Below, piece after piece: positions 35,656 through 45,693 of a stretch of DNA of 64,000 nucleotides. Below the pieces are notes generated by a model. The model worked only from the letters and a program-made list of their open reading frames with translations. It made no database searches and was not told the origin of the DNA. The number at the start of each line of letters is the position of its first letter. Position 1 is the first letter of the stretch. Source of the stretch: Dyadobacter fermentans DSM 18053 (lineage in GTDB: Bacteria; Bacteroidota; Bacteroidia; Cytophagales; Spirosomataceae). Both the position numbers and the translations under genes were made by a program. The stretch lies in NCBI RefSeq assembly GCF_000023125.1, contig NC_013037.1, positions 3,038,001 to 3,102,000 on the forward strand. Reading direction: 5' to 3'.

Positions 35656-35998
35656 CTGCTGTATTAGTTAAAGCGTTGTAGAACAAGTTCTTAAAAAAGT
35701 ATACCCAAAATCGTTCAAAGGGCTGTTTTTCGAATTTTTAAATACTAATTCCCTTTTAAATCATAAAAACCGGTTAATAAACTTTTTTCAAAAATCCGGA
35801 CACAAATGGGCGGCGAACTTTTGGGCAAATTTTGCCATAGCACGGCCTGGGGAATGGGGAAATGTGAACGGCCGAAGCACATCGCCCGGAGCTTTTTTTT
35901 GTCCTGACCAGAAAGCGGCTAACTTTGCTGGCTTTACAATATTTGAGCGCTAACGCGGTTTTACTATGAGCGGCGATAGCCTATTACTTAATTTGAAT
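35656..35998. promoter_or_regulatory. Divergent intergenic region with a strong candidate promoter
   Basis: About 340 bases without a gene between a DUF2383 gene (minus) and a lipoprotein PPIase gene (plus). It is A+T rich in the first half. TTG at 35899-35901, an 18-base spacer and TAACTTTG at 35920-35927 match the Bacteroidota promoter on the plus strand. I see no other structure in the rest. Confidence 0.55.
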
Positions 35999-38290
35999 AT
36001 GTCCAAAATTCAGTTCCATATTGGTCTCATTACGATTTCACTTGTCAGCGCTTGCAAAACTTCGGCCCCGCCCCAGCAGACGGTAACCGAAGCTCAGCCC
36101 CTCGTCGAGATCGGGAAAGAGCAGTTTTCCATTGATGATTACCAGGATTCCTACAATAAAAACAAGTTCGCTTCCGATTCGACCAAAGCATTGTCCCCGG
36201 AAGAATACCTTCCGCTTTATACTGACTTAAAGATCAAAGTATTACAGGCGAGATCCGAAGGGAAAGATACAACACTCGATTACCGCGAGGAAATTGCCTC
36301 CTACCGCGACCAGCTTGCCAAAAATCACCTCGTAGACAAGGACCTCGTCGAGAAACTCACCACCGAAGCCTACGACCGCCTGAAACAGGAAGTGCGGGCA
36401 TCGCATATCCTCGTGGGCGTTTCCGAAGATGCTTCCCCTGCCGACACCCTCGAAGCCCACCGGGCCGCAATCGCGCTGCGCGGGCGACTTGAAGAAGGCT
36501 CGGACTTCGCCGATATGGCCTCACGGTTCTCCAAAGATCCTGCCGCGAAGACCACCAGGGGCGATCTCGGGTATTTCACGGCATTCCAGACGCTCTACCC
36601 CATTGAAACGGCAGCATATACCCTGCCCGTGGGCAAAATATCGCAGCCGGTGCGTACCAAGGCAGGCTATCACCTCATTAAGGTGAATGACCGTCGCACC
36701 AACCGCGGCATGGTGCGTGTGGCGCACATTATGGTAACGGTGGACACGGCCGGCACGCCAGCTCAGAAAGAGTCCGCCAAAACGCGCATTGACGAAGCCT
36801 ACGCACAATTGCAGGCTGGCGACGAATGGAACCTGGTGGTGGAAAAGTTCTCCGACGATCGTGAGTCTCGGAAGAACGGCGGCTTACTGCCCCTCTTCGG
36901 AACCGGGCAAATGGTGCCGGAAATAGAGGAAGCGGCATTTGCGCTCACACGCCCCCAGTCCTATTCAAAACCGGTGCTTACAATGTACGGCTGGCACATT
37001 ATCCGCCTGATCGAGAAACGGCCGATCGAAACTTTCGCCAACATGGCACCGGCGCTGCGCAAAAAAGTGGTGACGGATTCGCGCGGAAAAGTGATCGAGC
37101 AGGCCAATGCGACGCGTTTGCGTAAAAAATATGCATTGCAGGAAGCGCCCGAGCAATGGAAACTCGTTGCCGCCCTGGCCGACAGCACGCTGCGTACAGG
37201 CAAATGGGATTACCAGCGCGCGGTATCGGCGGATTGGTCCACGGTGACGCTCTTCCGGATCGAACAGCGGCCCTACGACGCCCTGTCGTTCCTCAATTAT
37301 GTGAAACGCAAACAGACGCCCCGCCCGAAAGACGCTTCGCCGGAAGTCGTTTTCAGGCGCCATTACACCGACTACCTCACCGAATCGCTCATGGAATACG
37401 AGCGGGACCATCTGGAAGAAACAAACCCCGAATTCCGAAGCCTAATGAACGAAATCCGCGAAGGCGTGCTCCTGTCGCAGATCATGGAGGAGCAGGTATG
37501 GCAGCGCTCGCTTTCCGACTCTACCGGCCAGCGGAGCTTTTATGAGCGGAACAAAGAGCGCTACAACTACCCGGAACGCGCCCTGGCGACGATCGTGACT
37601 GCGAAGGATACACAAACGCTGAACAGCGTCCGCAAATCACTGGCGACGAGCCCCTACAAACTCGAACGAAAATCGAAAGAGCTCCTTTTCCCCGTCAATT
37701 CTGTGGAAATAGGCAACGAGCAACTCGACGCGCTCACCGACCTGTACATTATCATGCAGAAAAATGCGGATTATGTGGTTGAAATAGCCGGATACCGCTC
37801 GGCCGACGAGCCTGAAATCACTTCTTCGACACGCGTTCGCAACGTGGTGAAATATTTAAATGCACGAAACATCCCGATTCTGCGTATCATAGAAAAAGAC
37901 TATGGTTCTTTCCGGCAATCGGCCGAGCCGGAACGCAATCGAAGGGTAGCATTCCAGTTTTTCAGCCAGTCGAAAAGTGATGTTGAAAAAGTGTACAATG
38001 CAGATGCCCCGGGCGCTGTGACCATCCGGGAGGGCTATTTCCCGAAATCCGACCCGCTGCTTGCAGGTTTTAAATGGCAGACCGGCGAGCAAACGGCAAA
38101 TGCGAGCGGCACATTTACCTGGCTGAATGTGGCGAAAATCGATCCGCCGAGGGCCAAAACGTTTTCGGAAGCCCGCGGAACGGTGATCAACGATTACCAA
38201 AAGGAATTGGAAAAGCAATGGCTGGCCCGGTTGCAGGAGAAATACCCCGTCAAAGTGAATGCACAGGAATTAGAAAAAGTTAAGCGTTAG
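35999..38290 (+). CDS. Lipoprotein peptidyl-prolyl isomerase with two parvulin domains
   Basis: A 763-residue SurA/PpiD-like periplasmic or outer-membrane lipoprotein. The start at ATG 35999 gives a signal with lipobox ITISLVSAC (C19); the earlier ATG at 35966 adds eleven residues. Two parvulin domains are visible (about residues 130-240 with SHILVGVSEDASPAD and GYFTAFQTLYPIETAAY, and 245-350 with VRVAHIMVTVD and GTGQMVPEIEEAAFAL). An N-terminal SurA-like region precedes them, and a long C-terminal part ends with coiled-coil. It is likely a chaperone for outer-membrane proteins. A SurA-like gene follows after 61 bases. Confidence 0.85.
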   Translation: MSKIQFHIGLITISLVSACKTSAPPQQTVTEAQPLVEIGKEQFSIDDYQDSYNKNKFASDSTKALSPEEYLPLYTDLKIKVLQARSEGKDTTLDYREEIASYRDQLAKNHLVDKDLVEKLTTEAYDRLKQEVRASHILVGVSEDASPADTLEAHRAAIALRGRLEEGSDFADMASRFSKDPAAKTTRGDLGYFTAFQTLYPIETAAYTLPVGKISQPVRTKAGYHLIKVNDRRTNRGMVRVAHIMVTVDTAGTPAQKESAKTRIDEAYAQLQAGDEWNLVVEKFSDDRESRKNGGLLPLFGTGQMVPEIEEAAFALTRPQSYSKPVLTMYGWHIIRLIEKRPIETFANMAPALRKKVVTDSRGKVIEQANATRLRKKYALQEAPEQWKLVAALADSTLRTGKWDYQRAVSADWSTVTLFRIEQRPYDALSFLNYVKRKQTPRPKDASPEVVFRRHYTDYLTESLMEYERDHLEETNPEFRSLMNEIREGVLLSQIMEEQVWQRSLSDSTGQRSFYERNKERYNYPERALATIVTAKDTQTLNSVRKSLATSPYKLERKSKELLFPVNSVEIGNEQLDALTDLYIIMQKNADYVVEIAGYRSADEPEITSSTRVRNVVKYLNARNIPILRIIEKDYGSFRQSAEPERNRRVAFQFFSQSKSDVEKVYNADAPGAVTIREGYFPKSDPLLAGFKWQTGEQTANASGTFTWLNVAKIDPPRAKTFSEARGTVINDYQKELEKQWLARLQEKYPVKVNAQELEKVKR

Positions 38291-38351
38291 CCGTATTTTA
38301 GCATTAAAAATAGAACCCGCATTAATCCAAATCAGCATACAAGGAATACCT

Positions 38352-39725
38352 ATGAAAGTAAATAAATGGATCGGGGCTCATCTGGCAGCCATTTTCATGC
38401 TGCTATGCAGCGTGGTGAGCTTCGGGCAAGGTCAGCAGGGAGTGAGCCTGGACAAGATTATCGCGAGGGTCGATAACCACTACATCCTCAGTTCGGAACT
38501 GGAAGACATGTACAACCAGTACAAAGCCGAAGGAAGAGGCGCTCCCGAGAAATGCCAGCTGCTCGAATCCCTGATTATCAACAAAATGCTCCTTGCAAAA
38601 GCCGAAATCGACTCTGTAACGGTGGAAGACAAGGAAGTAGACGGCGAACTGAACGCGAAGATGAACTACATGGTGCAGCGTTTCGGTTCGGAAAAAAACA
38701 TTGTGGAGGCTTACGGAAAAAGCATTGAAAACCTGAAAGGCGAGCTGCGTCAGCAGGTGAAAGAGCAAAAGATCGTCGAGAAAATGCAGCGTACAATCTC
38801 GGGTAATGTCAAAATCACCCCTGCCGATGTACGCAAGTTCTTCAACAGCATTCCCAAAGACAGCTTGCCTTATATTCCTTCGGAAGTGGAGGTGGGGCAC
38901 ATTGTGAAAAAAGGCACGGTAACCCGCGAGCAAAAGGAAAAACTGCGTCAGCAATTGCAGGAATTGAAGCAGCGTGCCGAAAAAGGCGAAGATTTCGCAA
39001 TGCTTGCACAGATTTATTCCGAAGACCTTGGCTCGGCAAAAGTGGGCGGTGACCTGGGCTTCGCGAAACGCGGACAAATGGTGCCGGAATTCGAAGGCGC
39101 AGCGCTGGGGCTCAAACCCGGCGAAATGTCGAACGTAATCGAATCGCAATTCGGTTTTCACCTCATTAAACTGATCGAAACCCGCGGTGCGGAATACCAT
39201 GCACGGCACATTCTGCTCCGGCCTGACTACAACAAAGGCACGGACATGACCGACGCCACCCGCGCACTCGACAGCCTCCGCGCGCTCATCAAAACCGATT
39301 CATTGAAGTTTGCCAAAGCGGCACTGGATAATTCCGACGACAAGGAAACGGCCGAATCGGGCGGACTTATCCAGGACAGAAGCACCGGCCAGGCAAGACT
39401 GACGCTTGACGCCTCAATGGACCCCGCGCTGTATTTCGCGATCGATACCATGAAAGTGGGCGACCTGAGCATGCCGGTATCTTACCGCCTCGAAGATGGC
39501 AGCAGCGCCATGCGTATCCTTTGGTACAAAAGCAAATCGGAGCCGCACACCGCTAACCTGCACGACGATTACGAAAAACTCGCCCAGATCGTGCTGAGCA
39601 ACAAACGGAACAATGCGCTGGAAGAATGGTTCAAAAAAGCGCAGGGCGACGTGTACATCAGCATCGAACCGGAGTACAAAAATTGTAAGGTACTCGGGCT
39701 TGCCGCCAACGCGGACGATATATAG
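38352..39725 (+). CDS. SurA-like peptidyl-prolyl isomerase
   Basis: A 457-residue periplasmic chaperone. A signal peptide (IGAHLAAIFMLLCSVVSFGQ) precedes the SurA N-terminal domain (VSLDKIIARVDNHYILSSEL, residues ~28-150). Two parvulin domains follow (VEVGHIVKKGTVTREQKEKL and GQMVPEFEGAALGLKPGEMS; then YHARHILLRPDYNKGTDMTD). It probably escorts unfolded outer-membrane proteins to the Bam complex. It is next to another tandem-parvulin gene, forming a periplasmic folding operon, and is followed by a MoxR ATPase gene 56 bases later. Confidence 0.9.
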   Translation: MKVNKWIGAHLAAIFMLLCSVVSFGQGQQGVSLDKIIARVDNHYILSSELEDMYNQYKAEGRGAPEKCQLLESLIINKMLLAKAEIDSVTVEDKEVDGELNAKMNYMVQRFGSEKNIVEAYGKSIENLKGELRQQVKEQKIVEKMQRTISGNVKITPADVRKFFNSIPKDSLPYIPSEVEVGHIVKKGTVTREQKEKLRQQLQELKQRAEKGEDFAMLAQIYSEDLGSAKVGGDLGFAKRGQMVPEFEGAALGLKPGEMSNVIESQFGFHLIKLIETRGAEYHARHILLRPDYNKGTDMTDATRALDSLRALIKTDSLKFAKAALDNSDDKETAESGGLIQDRSTGQARLTLDASMDPALYFAIDTMKVGDLSMPVSYRLEDGSSAMRILWYKSKSEPHTANLHDDYEKLAQIVLSNKRNNALEEWFKKAQGDVYISIEPEYKNCKVLGLAANADDI

Positions 39726-39781
39726 CGGTAAAACGGCGGTGTTCATTGCTTTTAACGAGTGAAAATCTAACCAAACAAAAC

Positions 39782-40744
39782 GTGAAGTATTCATCGGACG
39801 TAGAAGCTGCCGAAGCTATGAAAGTAGCTTATGATAAAATCCGGAGTGAGATCGGGAATGTGATTATCGGCCAGGACGAGGTTGTCAAGCGATTGCTCAC
39901 CGCCATTTTTTGCCAGGGGCACTGCCTGCTGGTGGGTGTTCCGGGCCTCGCGAAAACGCTTCTGATCCAGACCATCGCCTCTTCGCTCGACCTGAATTTC
40001 AACCGGATACAGTTTACGCCCGACCTGATGCCTTCCGATATTCTCGGCTCGGAAACGCTTGATCAGAACCGCAATTTCAAATTCATCAAAGGCCCGATCT
40101 TCGCGAACATCATCCTGGCCGACGAGATCAACCGGACGCCGCCCAAAACACAGTCGGCGCTCCTGGAAGCGATGCAGGAATACTCGGTAACCATTGCCGG
40201 TGCCAAACATCCGCTCGACCGGCCCTTTTTCGTGCTCGCGACCCAGAACCCGATCGAACAGGAAGGTACCTATCCCCTGCCCGAAGCCCAGCTCGACCGG
40301 TTCATGTTCATGATCCAGCTCGACTATCCTTCTTATGCAGAGGAAGTTAATATTGTAAAAAGCACTACCACCGACACCCGATACCAGGTGCAGAAGGTGA
40401 TCACAGCCGAAGAAATCACTGATTTTCAGCACCTCGTGCGCCGCGTACCCGTAACTGACCATGTGATTGAATATGCCGTGAAACTGGTGCACAAAACGCG
40501 TCCGAACGGCAGTTTGGCCATTAAGGATACCAACGATTACCTCGAATGGGGCGCCGGCCCGCGCGCTTCGCAGGCGCTCATCCTTGCCTCGAAATGCAAT
40601 GCTTTGCTTTCTGGTAAGTATTCGCCGGATATCGAGGACGTGAAGGCGGTCGCATTGCCGGTTTTGCGTCACCGGATTATCCGAAATTTCAAGGCGGAGG
40701 CGGAGGGCATTTCGGTAGACGACATTATCGGAAGATTGCTGTAA
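39782..40744 (+). CDS. MoxR-family AAA+ ATPase
   Basis: A 320-residue AAA+ protein of the MoxR group, used as a metal-insertion or assembly chaperone. Walker A GVPGLAKT, Walker B IILADEINRTP, sensor 1 LATQNPIEQEGTYPLPEAQLDR and the lid domain with FKAEAEGISVDDIIGRLL are present. I choose GTG 39782 (VKYSSDVEAAEAM) because the frame that opens at TTG 39746 adds twelve residues with no similarity. MoxR genes usually sit before von Willebrand A (Bat) genes; here they are absent, and the neighbours are parvulin chaperones. Confidence 0.9.
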   Translation: MKYSSDVEAAEAMKVAYDKIRSEIGNVIIGQDEVVKRLLTAIFCQGHCLLVGVPGLAKTLLIQTIASSLDLNFNRIQFTPDLMPSDILGSETLDQNRNFKFIKGPIFANIILADEINRTPPKTQSALLEAMQEYSVTIAGAKHPLDRPFFVLATQNPIEQEGTYPLPEAQLDRFMFMIQLDYPSYAEEVNIVKSTTTDTRYQVQKVITAEEITDFQHLVRRVPVTDHVIEYAVKLVHKTRPNGSLAIKDTNDYLEWGAGPRASQALILASKCNALLSGKYSPDIEDVKAVALPVLRHRIIRNFKAEAEGISVDDIIGRLL

Positions 40745-40782
40745 GCCGGCTGCCGGTTTCAAGAAATATCATTTTGAGTCAT

Positions 40783-40824
40783 AAAGTTTGTGTCGTCCCG
40801 CATGGCACAAACTTTTGTTTTTTT
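40783..40824 (+). terminator. Intrinsic terminator after moxR
   Basis: AAAGTTTGTG (40783-40792) pairs perfectly with CACAAACTTT (40806-40815), then TGTTTTTTT. Confidence 0.85.
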
Positions 40825-40852
40825 AAGCCATTGACTATTCTACATCATCGCT

Positions 40853-42466
40853 ATGATCAGCATTCAGGGTAAAAACATCATCGGCTACGCATCCTCGGCT
40901 GCGGGCGAAAAGCAGTTCCAAGCATACGCACCTGCCAGCGACACTTATCTTCCGGAAACGTTCCGGTGCGCCACCACGGAGGAAGTAAACCGGACCATGG
41001 AACTGGCCGCGGAGGCATTCGACAGCTATTCTCAAATCCCCGCCGCCGAGCGCGCTGCATTCCTGATCGCCATTACGGAAGAAATTATGGCGCTGGGCGA
41101 CCAACTGCTCGAACGCGCCAACCTGGAAACCGGCTTACCGATCACCCGGCTGCAAGGTGAACGCACCCGGACGATCAGCCAGCTTACACAATTTGCCGAA
41201 CTGCTCCGCGAAGGCTCGTGGGTAGAGGCATCCATTGATACTGCCCAGCCCGACCGGTCGCCAGTACCGAAACCCGATATCCGCAAAATGCTCGTTCCGA
41301 TCGGCCCGGTGGTCGTTTTTGGGTCGAGTAACTTTCCATTCGCCTACTCCGTGGCCGGCGTGGATTCCGGTCCTGCATTGGCAGCAGGAAATCCGGTGAT
41401 CGTGAAGGCGCACCCCGCGCACCCGGGTGTAAGCGACCTCACCGCGCAGGCGATTGTACGCGCCGCCGAGCGCACGGGTATGCCTGAGGGTACGTTTTCG
41501 ATGCTTTATGACGATGGATTTGAGGTAGGAACCGCCTTGGTGAAACATCCGGCAACGAAGGCGGTCGGCTTCACTGGCTCCTACAAAGGCGGCATGGCGC
41601 TTTTCAGGCTGGCGCAGGAGCGCGAGGAGCCTATTCCCGTTTTTGCCGAAATGGGCAGTGTGAACCCGATCGTGATTTTGCCTCAATACCTCAAAAATCA
41701 CCCGGTAGAGCTCGGAAAAACGCTGGCAGGCTCTGTCAGCTTGGGCGCAGGGCAGTTTTGCACCAATCCGGGTTTGGTATTTATCACCAAATCGGAAGGG
41801 CTGGACGATTTTCAGAAATCCTACAAAACCGAGATCCTGAACACATCGTCCGCCACAATGCTCACTGCCGGTATTTGCAAAAACTACAATAAACTGCGTG
41901 CAGAAGCATTGGAGCAGCCGAATGTATCGGTCCTGGCGATTTCCGATAAGCATTCCGAAGGCGAAAATCAGGCGGAAGCGTCGATCGCGCTTGTTTCGGG
42001 AAAGAATTTTATTGCTAATCCCAAATTGCACGAGGAGGTTTTCGGGCCGTTTTCGCTGCTGGTCGTTTGCGAGGATACAAGCGAGCTTTACGATGCCGTT
42101 GCGCATCTGAGCGGGCAACTTACCGCCACTCTGATCGCCGAAGAGACGGAAGTATTTCAATACCCGAAAATCGTGCGACAACTGGCCAAAATCTCCGGCC
42201 GCTTTGTCATGAACGGCGTACCTACCGGCGTGGAAGTTTGCCCTTCCATGCACCACGGAGGCCCATTCCCCGCCACAGCCGATCCGAAATTCACGTCGGT
42301 CGGCAGACATTCCATTCTTCGGTTTGTGCGGCCGCAGTCGTTTCAGAACTGGCCGGACGCATTGCTTCCCGATGAACTGAAAAACAGCAATCCGCTCGGC
42401 ATATTCAGACTCGTGAACAATGTGCAAACCCAAAACCGCATTCAGCCCAGCAACGACGCCGGGTAA
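40853..42466 (+). CDS. Aldehyde dehydrogenase (alpha-ketoglutarate-semialdehyde-type, NADP-dependent)
   Basis: A 537-residue aldehyde dehydrogenase. The catalytic Glu is E266 in AEMGSVNPIV, and the catalytic Cys is C303 in SLGAGQFCTNPGL. NAD(P)-binding residues are GSSNFPFAYSVAG and AHPAHPGVSD. These motifs match the ketoglutarate semialdehyde dehydrogenase group, which finishes pentose, hexuronate or hydroxyproline degradation. No sugar genes adjoin it. It lies behind a terminator, and its last 25 bases overlap the truA gene on the other strand. Confidence 0.88.
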   Translation: MISIQGKNIIGYASSAAGEKQFQAYAPASDTYLPETFRCATTEEVNRTMELAAEAFDSYSQIPAAERAAFLIAITEEIMALGDQLLERANLETGLPITRLQGERTRTISQLTQFAELLREGSWVEASIDTAQPDRSPVPKPDIRKMLVPIGPVVVFGSSNFPFAYSVAGVDSGPALAAGNPVIVKAHPAHPGVSDLTAQAIVRAAERTGMPEGTFSMLYDDGFEVGTALVKHPATKAVGFTGSYKGGMALFRLAQEREEPIPVFAEMGSVNPIVILPQYLKNHPVELGKTLAGSVSLGAGQFCTNPGLVFITKSEGLDDFQKSYKTEILNTSSATMLTAGICKNYNKLRAEALEQPNVSVLAISDKHSEGENQAEASIALVSGKNFIANPKLHEEVFGPFSLLVVCEDTSELYDAVAHLSGQLTATLIAEETEVFQYPKIVRQLAKISGRFVMNGVPTGVEVCPSMHHGGPFPATADPKFTSVGRHSILRFVRPQSFQNWPDALLPDELKNSNPLGIFRLVNNVQTQNRIQPSNDAG

Positions 42467-43188
42467 CCTACTTCCACGAGGAACAAACCTTCTGCCGGGG
42501 CCTGTGCTCCGGCATTTTTTCGGTTACGGGAGAGGATAATCTGTTCAAAATCGTCCACCGTAATTTTCTGGCGCCCTACTTCGAGCATCGTGCCTACCAG
42601 CGCCCGCACCATGCCGCGCAGAAAACGGTTCGCCTTGACATGAAATACCAGCATTTCCCCGACCTCGACCCAACGCGACTCGGTGATGGTGCAGCGGAAA
42701 TTGTTCACATTGGTGTGGATCTTGCTGAAACTCTCGAAATCGTTGTGAGCCAGCAGCAGTGCCGCGGCTTCATTCATGCGGGGTACGTCCAGATTGCGCC
42801 GCATTTGCGTTGCCAGATCCGTCAGAAACGGGTTCTTTTGAAAGGTAATGCGGTATTCGTACTTCCGGTGCGTGGCTGCGAAGCGGGAATGCACATCCTC
42901 AGCAACGGGAATGAGTCGCTGGACGGCAATGTCTTTCGGAACCAGCGCATTTAATTTATAAACCATTAAATCCACATCCGGGATTGCCGCCGGCAAATCA
43001 AAATGGGCGAATTGTTGTTCTGCATGAACACCCGCATCGGTACGGCTGCTGCCGGTAACCTCCACCGGTGCCCGGAGCACTTTGGCAAGGGCCGCTTCCA
43101 GCACTTCCTGGACGCCCAATGCGTTGTTTTGTTTCTGCCAGCCGTTGTAGGCCGTACCGCGGTAACTGAATTCGATGAAATAGCGCAT
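42442..43188 (-). CDS. truA: tRNA pseudouridine(38-40) synthase
   Basis: Makes pseudouridine at positions 38-40 of the tRNA anticodon stem. The 248-residue protein begins [19 protein letters not shown] and has the catalytic Asp in [14 protein letters not shown] (D51), with [17 protein letters not shown] in the C-terminal half. Length is normal for the family. Its 3' end overlaps the convergent aldehyde dehydrogenase gene by 25 bases. glnS lies divergently, about 100 bases beyond its start. Confidence 0.95.
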   Translation of the reverse strand: MRYFIEFSYRGTAYNGWQKQNNALGVQEVLEAALAKVLRAPVEVTGSSRTDAGVHAEQQFAHFDLPAAIPDVDLMVYKLNALVPKDIAVQRLIPVAEDVHSRFAATHRKYEYRITFQKNPFLTDLATQMRRNLDVPRMNEAAALLLAHNDFESFSKIHTNVNNFRCTITESRWVEVGEMLVFHVKANRFLRGMVRALVGTMLEVGRQKITVDDFEQIILSRNRKNAGAQAPAEGLFLVEVGYPASLLG

Positions 43189-43236
43189 GCCGCAAAATTA
43201 AGCCAAAGCGCCGGATTTACGATTTAGGAAAGCCGA

Positions 43237-43268
43237 TTGCGGAATTTGCGCGAAGAAGGTTAACTTTG
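43237..43268 (+). promoter_or_regulatory. Candidate glnS promoter
   Basis: TTG at 43237-43239, a 21-base spacer and TAACTTTG at 43261-43268: a full match to TTG-N17-23-TAnnTTTG. Transcription would begin near 43274, just before ATG 43293. Confidence 0.6.
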
Positions 43269-43292
43269 AAAATTGGAAAATTTCATTTTAGT

Positions 43293-44963
43293 ATGATTAC
43301 GGAAGATAAAAAAGAAGAGAAAAGCCTGAACTTTATCGAGGAGATTATTAACGCTGACCTGCAATCAGGAAAATATACTCAGATTATAACACGCTTTCCA
43401 CCCGAACCCAATGGCTACCTGCACATTGGGCATGCTACCAGCATTCACCTGAATTTCGGGCTGACCAAGAAGTTTCCGGGTTATACCAATCTGCGATTTG
43501 ACGATACCAATCCGGTGACCGAAGACACCGAATACGTTGAAAATATCAAGAATGACATCCGCTGGCTGGGTTTCCAATGGGAGAATGAAAACTACGCCTC
43601 CGATTATTTCGATACACTTTACGGCTACGCGATCAGGCTGATCAACGAGGGCCTTGCCTACGTGGACGATTCCACTTCGGAAGAAATAGCGACATTGAAA
43701 GGTACGCCTACCGAGCCTGGCAAAGACAGCCCCTACCGCAACCGCAGCGTGGAGGAAAATCTTGCACTTTTCGAACAAATGAAAAGCGGCGCATTCCCCG
43801 ACGGAAGCCGCACTTTGCGTGCGAAGATCGACATGGCGCACATCAATATGCTCATGCGCGACCCGATTTTGTACCGTATCAAGCACGCACATCATCACCG
43901 CACCGGCAACAAATGGTGCATTTACCCGATGTACGACTTCGCGCACGGACAAAGCGACGCGATCGAAACCGTGACGCATTCGATTTGTACCCTCGAATTC
44001 GCCCCACACCGCGAACTATATGATTGGCTGATTGAAAAACTGGGCATTTACCCGTCTCACCAATACGAATTTGCGCGCCGTAACCTGAACTACACTGTCA
44101 CCAGCAAACGGAAATTGCTGCAACTCGTACAGGAAGGCCACGTGAGCGGATGGGACGACCCGCGCATGCCGACGATCAGCGGAATGCGCCGGAGAGGTTA
44201 CACCGCATTCGCGATCCGCGATTTCTGCGACCGCATCGGTGTGGCCAAAAGGGAGAATATGGTGGATGTAGGCCTGCTGGAATTTTGCGTGCGCGAAGAC
44301 CTCAACAAAATAGCGCTGCGCCGGATGGTGGTGCTCGACCCGCTGAAAGTGGTGATTACGAACTTCCCCGAAGGCGTAACCGAAATGTGCCACAGCGAAA
44401 ACAACCCCGAGGACATATCGACAGGCAACCGCGAGATTCCTTTCACCCGCGAGATTTTCATCGAAAAAGAAGATTTCATGGAAGTGCCTTCGAAGAAATA
44501 TTTCCGCCTCGCGCCGGGTAAAATGGTGCGTCTTAAGGGTGCGTACATAATACAGTGTGATGATTTTGTAAAAGACGAAAACGGCGAAATCACCGAAGTT
44601 CGCTGCACCTATATTGAAAACAGCAAAAGCGGACAGGATACGACCGGCATTAATGTAAAGGGAACGCTGCATTGGGTTTCGGCCCAGCATGCGCTCGAAG
44701 TGGAGGTCCGGTTGTACGACCGCCTGTTCTCGGTCGAAGATCCGTCGTCCGAAGAAGGCGATTTCAAAGATTATCTCAACCCCGACTCGCTGCATGTAAT
44801 TACCGGCTACGCCGAACCTGCACTGCTCGAAGCCCAGGAAGGCGAAGCATTCCAGTTCCTGCGCAAAGGCTACTTCGCCAAAGACCCCGACAGCACCGTC
44901 GAAAAGCTGGTTTTCAACCGCACATCGACCCTGCGGGATAACTGGGCGAAGGCTGGGAACTGA
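43293..44963 (+). CDS. glnS: Glutamine--tRNA ligase
   Basis: Class I aminoacyl-tRNA synthetase that charges tRNA-Gln. The 556-residue protein, from ATG 43293, has the HIGH motif in [14 protein letters not shown], the KMSKS equivalent VTSKRKL, and the beta-barrel anticodon-binding domain in the C-terminal half ([20 protein letters not shown]). The codon TTG 43266 would add nine residues but lies inside the promoter box (43261-43268), so I reject it. A direct GlnRS removes the need for the Glu-tRNA(Gln) amidotransferase route for glutamine. Confidence 0.96.
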   Translation: MITEDKKEEKSLNFIEEIINADLQSGKYTQIITRFPPEPNGYLHIGHATSIHLNFGLTKKFPGYTNLRFDDTNPVTEDTEYVENIKNDIRWLGFQWENENYASDYFDTLYGYAIRLINEGLAYVDDSTSEEIATLKGTPTEPGKDSPYRNRSVEENLALFEQMKSGAFPDGSRTLRAKIDMAHINMLMRDPILYRIKHAHHHRTGNKWCIYPMYDFAHGQSDAIETVTHSICTLEFAPHRELYDWLIEKLGIYPSHQYEFARRNLNYTVTSKRKLLQLVQEGHVSGWDDPRMPTISGMRRRGYTAFAIRDFCDRIGVAKRENMVDVGLLEFCVREDLNKIALRRMVVLDPLKVVITNFPEGVTEMCHSENNPEDISTGNREIPFTREIFIEKEDFMEVPSKKYFRLAPGKMVRLKGAYIIQCDDFVKDENGEITEVRCTYIENSKSGQDTTGINVKGTLHWVSAQHALEVEVRLYDRLFSVEDPSSEEGDFKDYLNPDSLHVITGYAEPALLEAQEGEAFQFLRKGYFAKDPDSTVEKLVFNRTSTLRDNWAKAGN

Positions 44964-45007
44964 CAAGGCTGAACCAGCGCCTGAAAACAGAATGACACAC
45001 ACTATAT

Positions 45008-45286
45008 ATGATCGTTTCTATCAGGCACAAAGCATTGCTGGCCTTTTATCGTGACGGCAACGGGGCAAGATTACCGGCGCCGTATCTGAAAAAGATCAAC
45101 CGCATCCTCGATCAGCTCGATGCGGCTACCGATGTTGATGATATTGTACAGATGAGTTCGGGCGTTCATAAATTATCGGGAGAGCTTGCAGACTTCTGGT
45201 CGATCAAGGTCTCGCCCAACTTCCGAATCATTTTCCGGTTTGAAGATGGTGATATTCATGATGTAGATTACCTCGATTACCATTGA
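45008..45286 (+). CDS. higB: HigB-type toxin (RelE/ParE superfamily)
   Basis: A 92-residue toxin of the HigB family that probably cleaves mRNA on the ribosome. The sequence shows the family body: IRHKALLAFYRDGNGARLPA, VHKLSGELADFWSIKVSPNF and IIFRFEDGDIHDVDYLDYH. The toxin gene comes first, 4 bases before its antitoxin, the reversed order that defines higBA. Lone bicistronic locus between glnS and an unknown gene; no promoter of the Bacteroidota type was identified. Confidence 0.9.
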   Translation: MIVSIRHKALLAFYRDGNGARLPAPYLKKINRILDQLDAATDVDDIVQMSSGVHKLSGELADFWSIKVSPNFRIIFRFEDGDIHDVDYLDYH

Positions 45287-45290
45287 AACT

Positions 45291-45602
45291 ATGATCAAGA
45301 GAAACCTACCGCCGGTTCATCCGGGCGAAATATTGAAGGAAGAATACATCGTTGAGCGGGGACTCACAATTACGGAAGTTGCCAAAGGCCTCGGAATCAG
45401 CAGGAGCAGCCTGTCGGCTATTGTCAATGAGCAATCGGGTATTACGGCCGAAATAGCTGTCAAACTTTCAGAAGCATTCGGTAATTCATCTCAGTTCTGG
45501 ATCAACCTCCAAACGAACTACGATATCTGGCACGCTGAAAAAAACGTCGATCGAACGGCTATCACGCATTTCTGGAAAGATCCTAACCGGCAATCGGCAT
45601 AA
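45291..45602 (+). CDS. higA: HigA-type antitoxin (XRE family)
   Basis: A 103-residue antitoxin with an XRE helix-turn-helix (PPVHPGEILKEEYIVERGLT and VAKGLGISRSSLSAIVNEQS). The family phrase FGNSSQFWINLQTNYDIWHA follows, as in VapI/HigA proteins. It neutralises the HigB toxin and is expected to repress its own operon. The stop is followed by an A+T-rich stretch holding a separate promoter for the next gene. Confidence 0.92.
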   Translation: MIKRNLPPVHPGEILKEEYIVERGLTITEVAKGLGISRSSLSAIVNEQSGITAEIAVKLSEAFGNSSQFWINLQTNYDIWHAEKNVDRTAITHFWKDPNRQSA

Positions 45603-45635
45603 TGCATCATTTAATTAGATTGTTTACAAATAAAC

Positions 45636-45666
45636 TTGCTTGGCAAAAAGTTTGAATCTATCTTTG
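45636..45666 (+). promoter_or_regulatory. Promoter for the unknown gene upstream of ferritin
   Basis: TTG at 45636-45638, a 20-base spacer and TATCTTTG at 45659-45666, an exact fit to TTG-N17-23-TAnnTTTG. It lies inside the first codons of an apparent longer frame and therefore fixes the real start downstream. Confidence 0.6.
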
Positions 45667-45693
45667 TGCAACAATTTCCACGATTCAAATTTT

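Noticed and set aside
41135..42433. Open frame of 432 codons on the minus strand
   Set aside because: Antisense to the aldehyde dehydrogenase; no motif.
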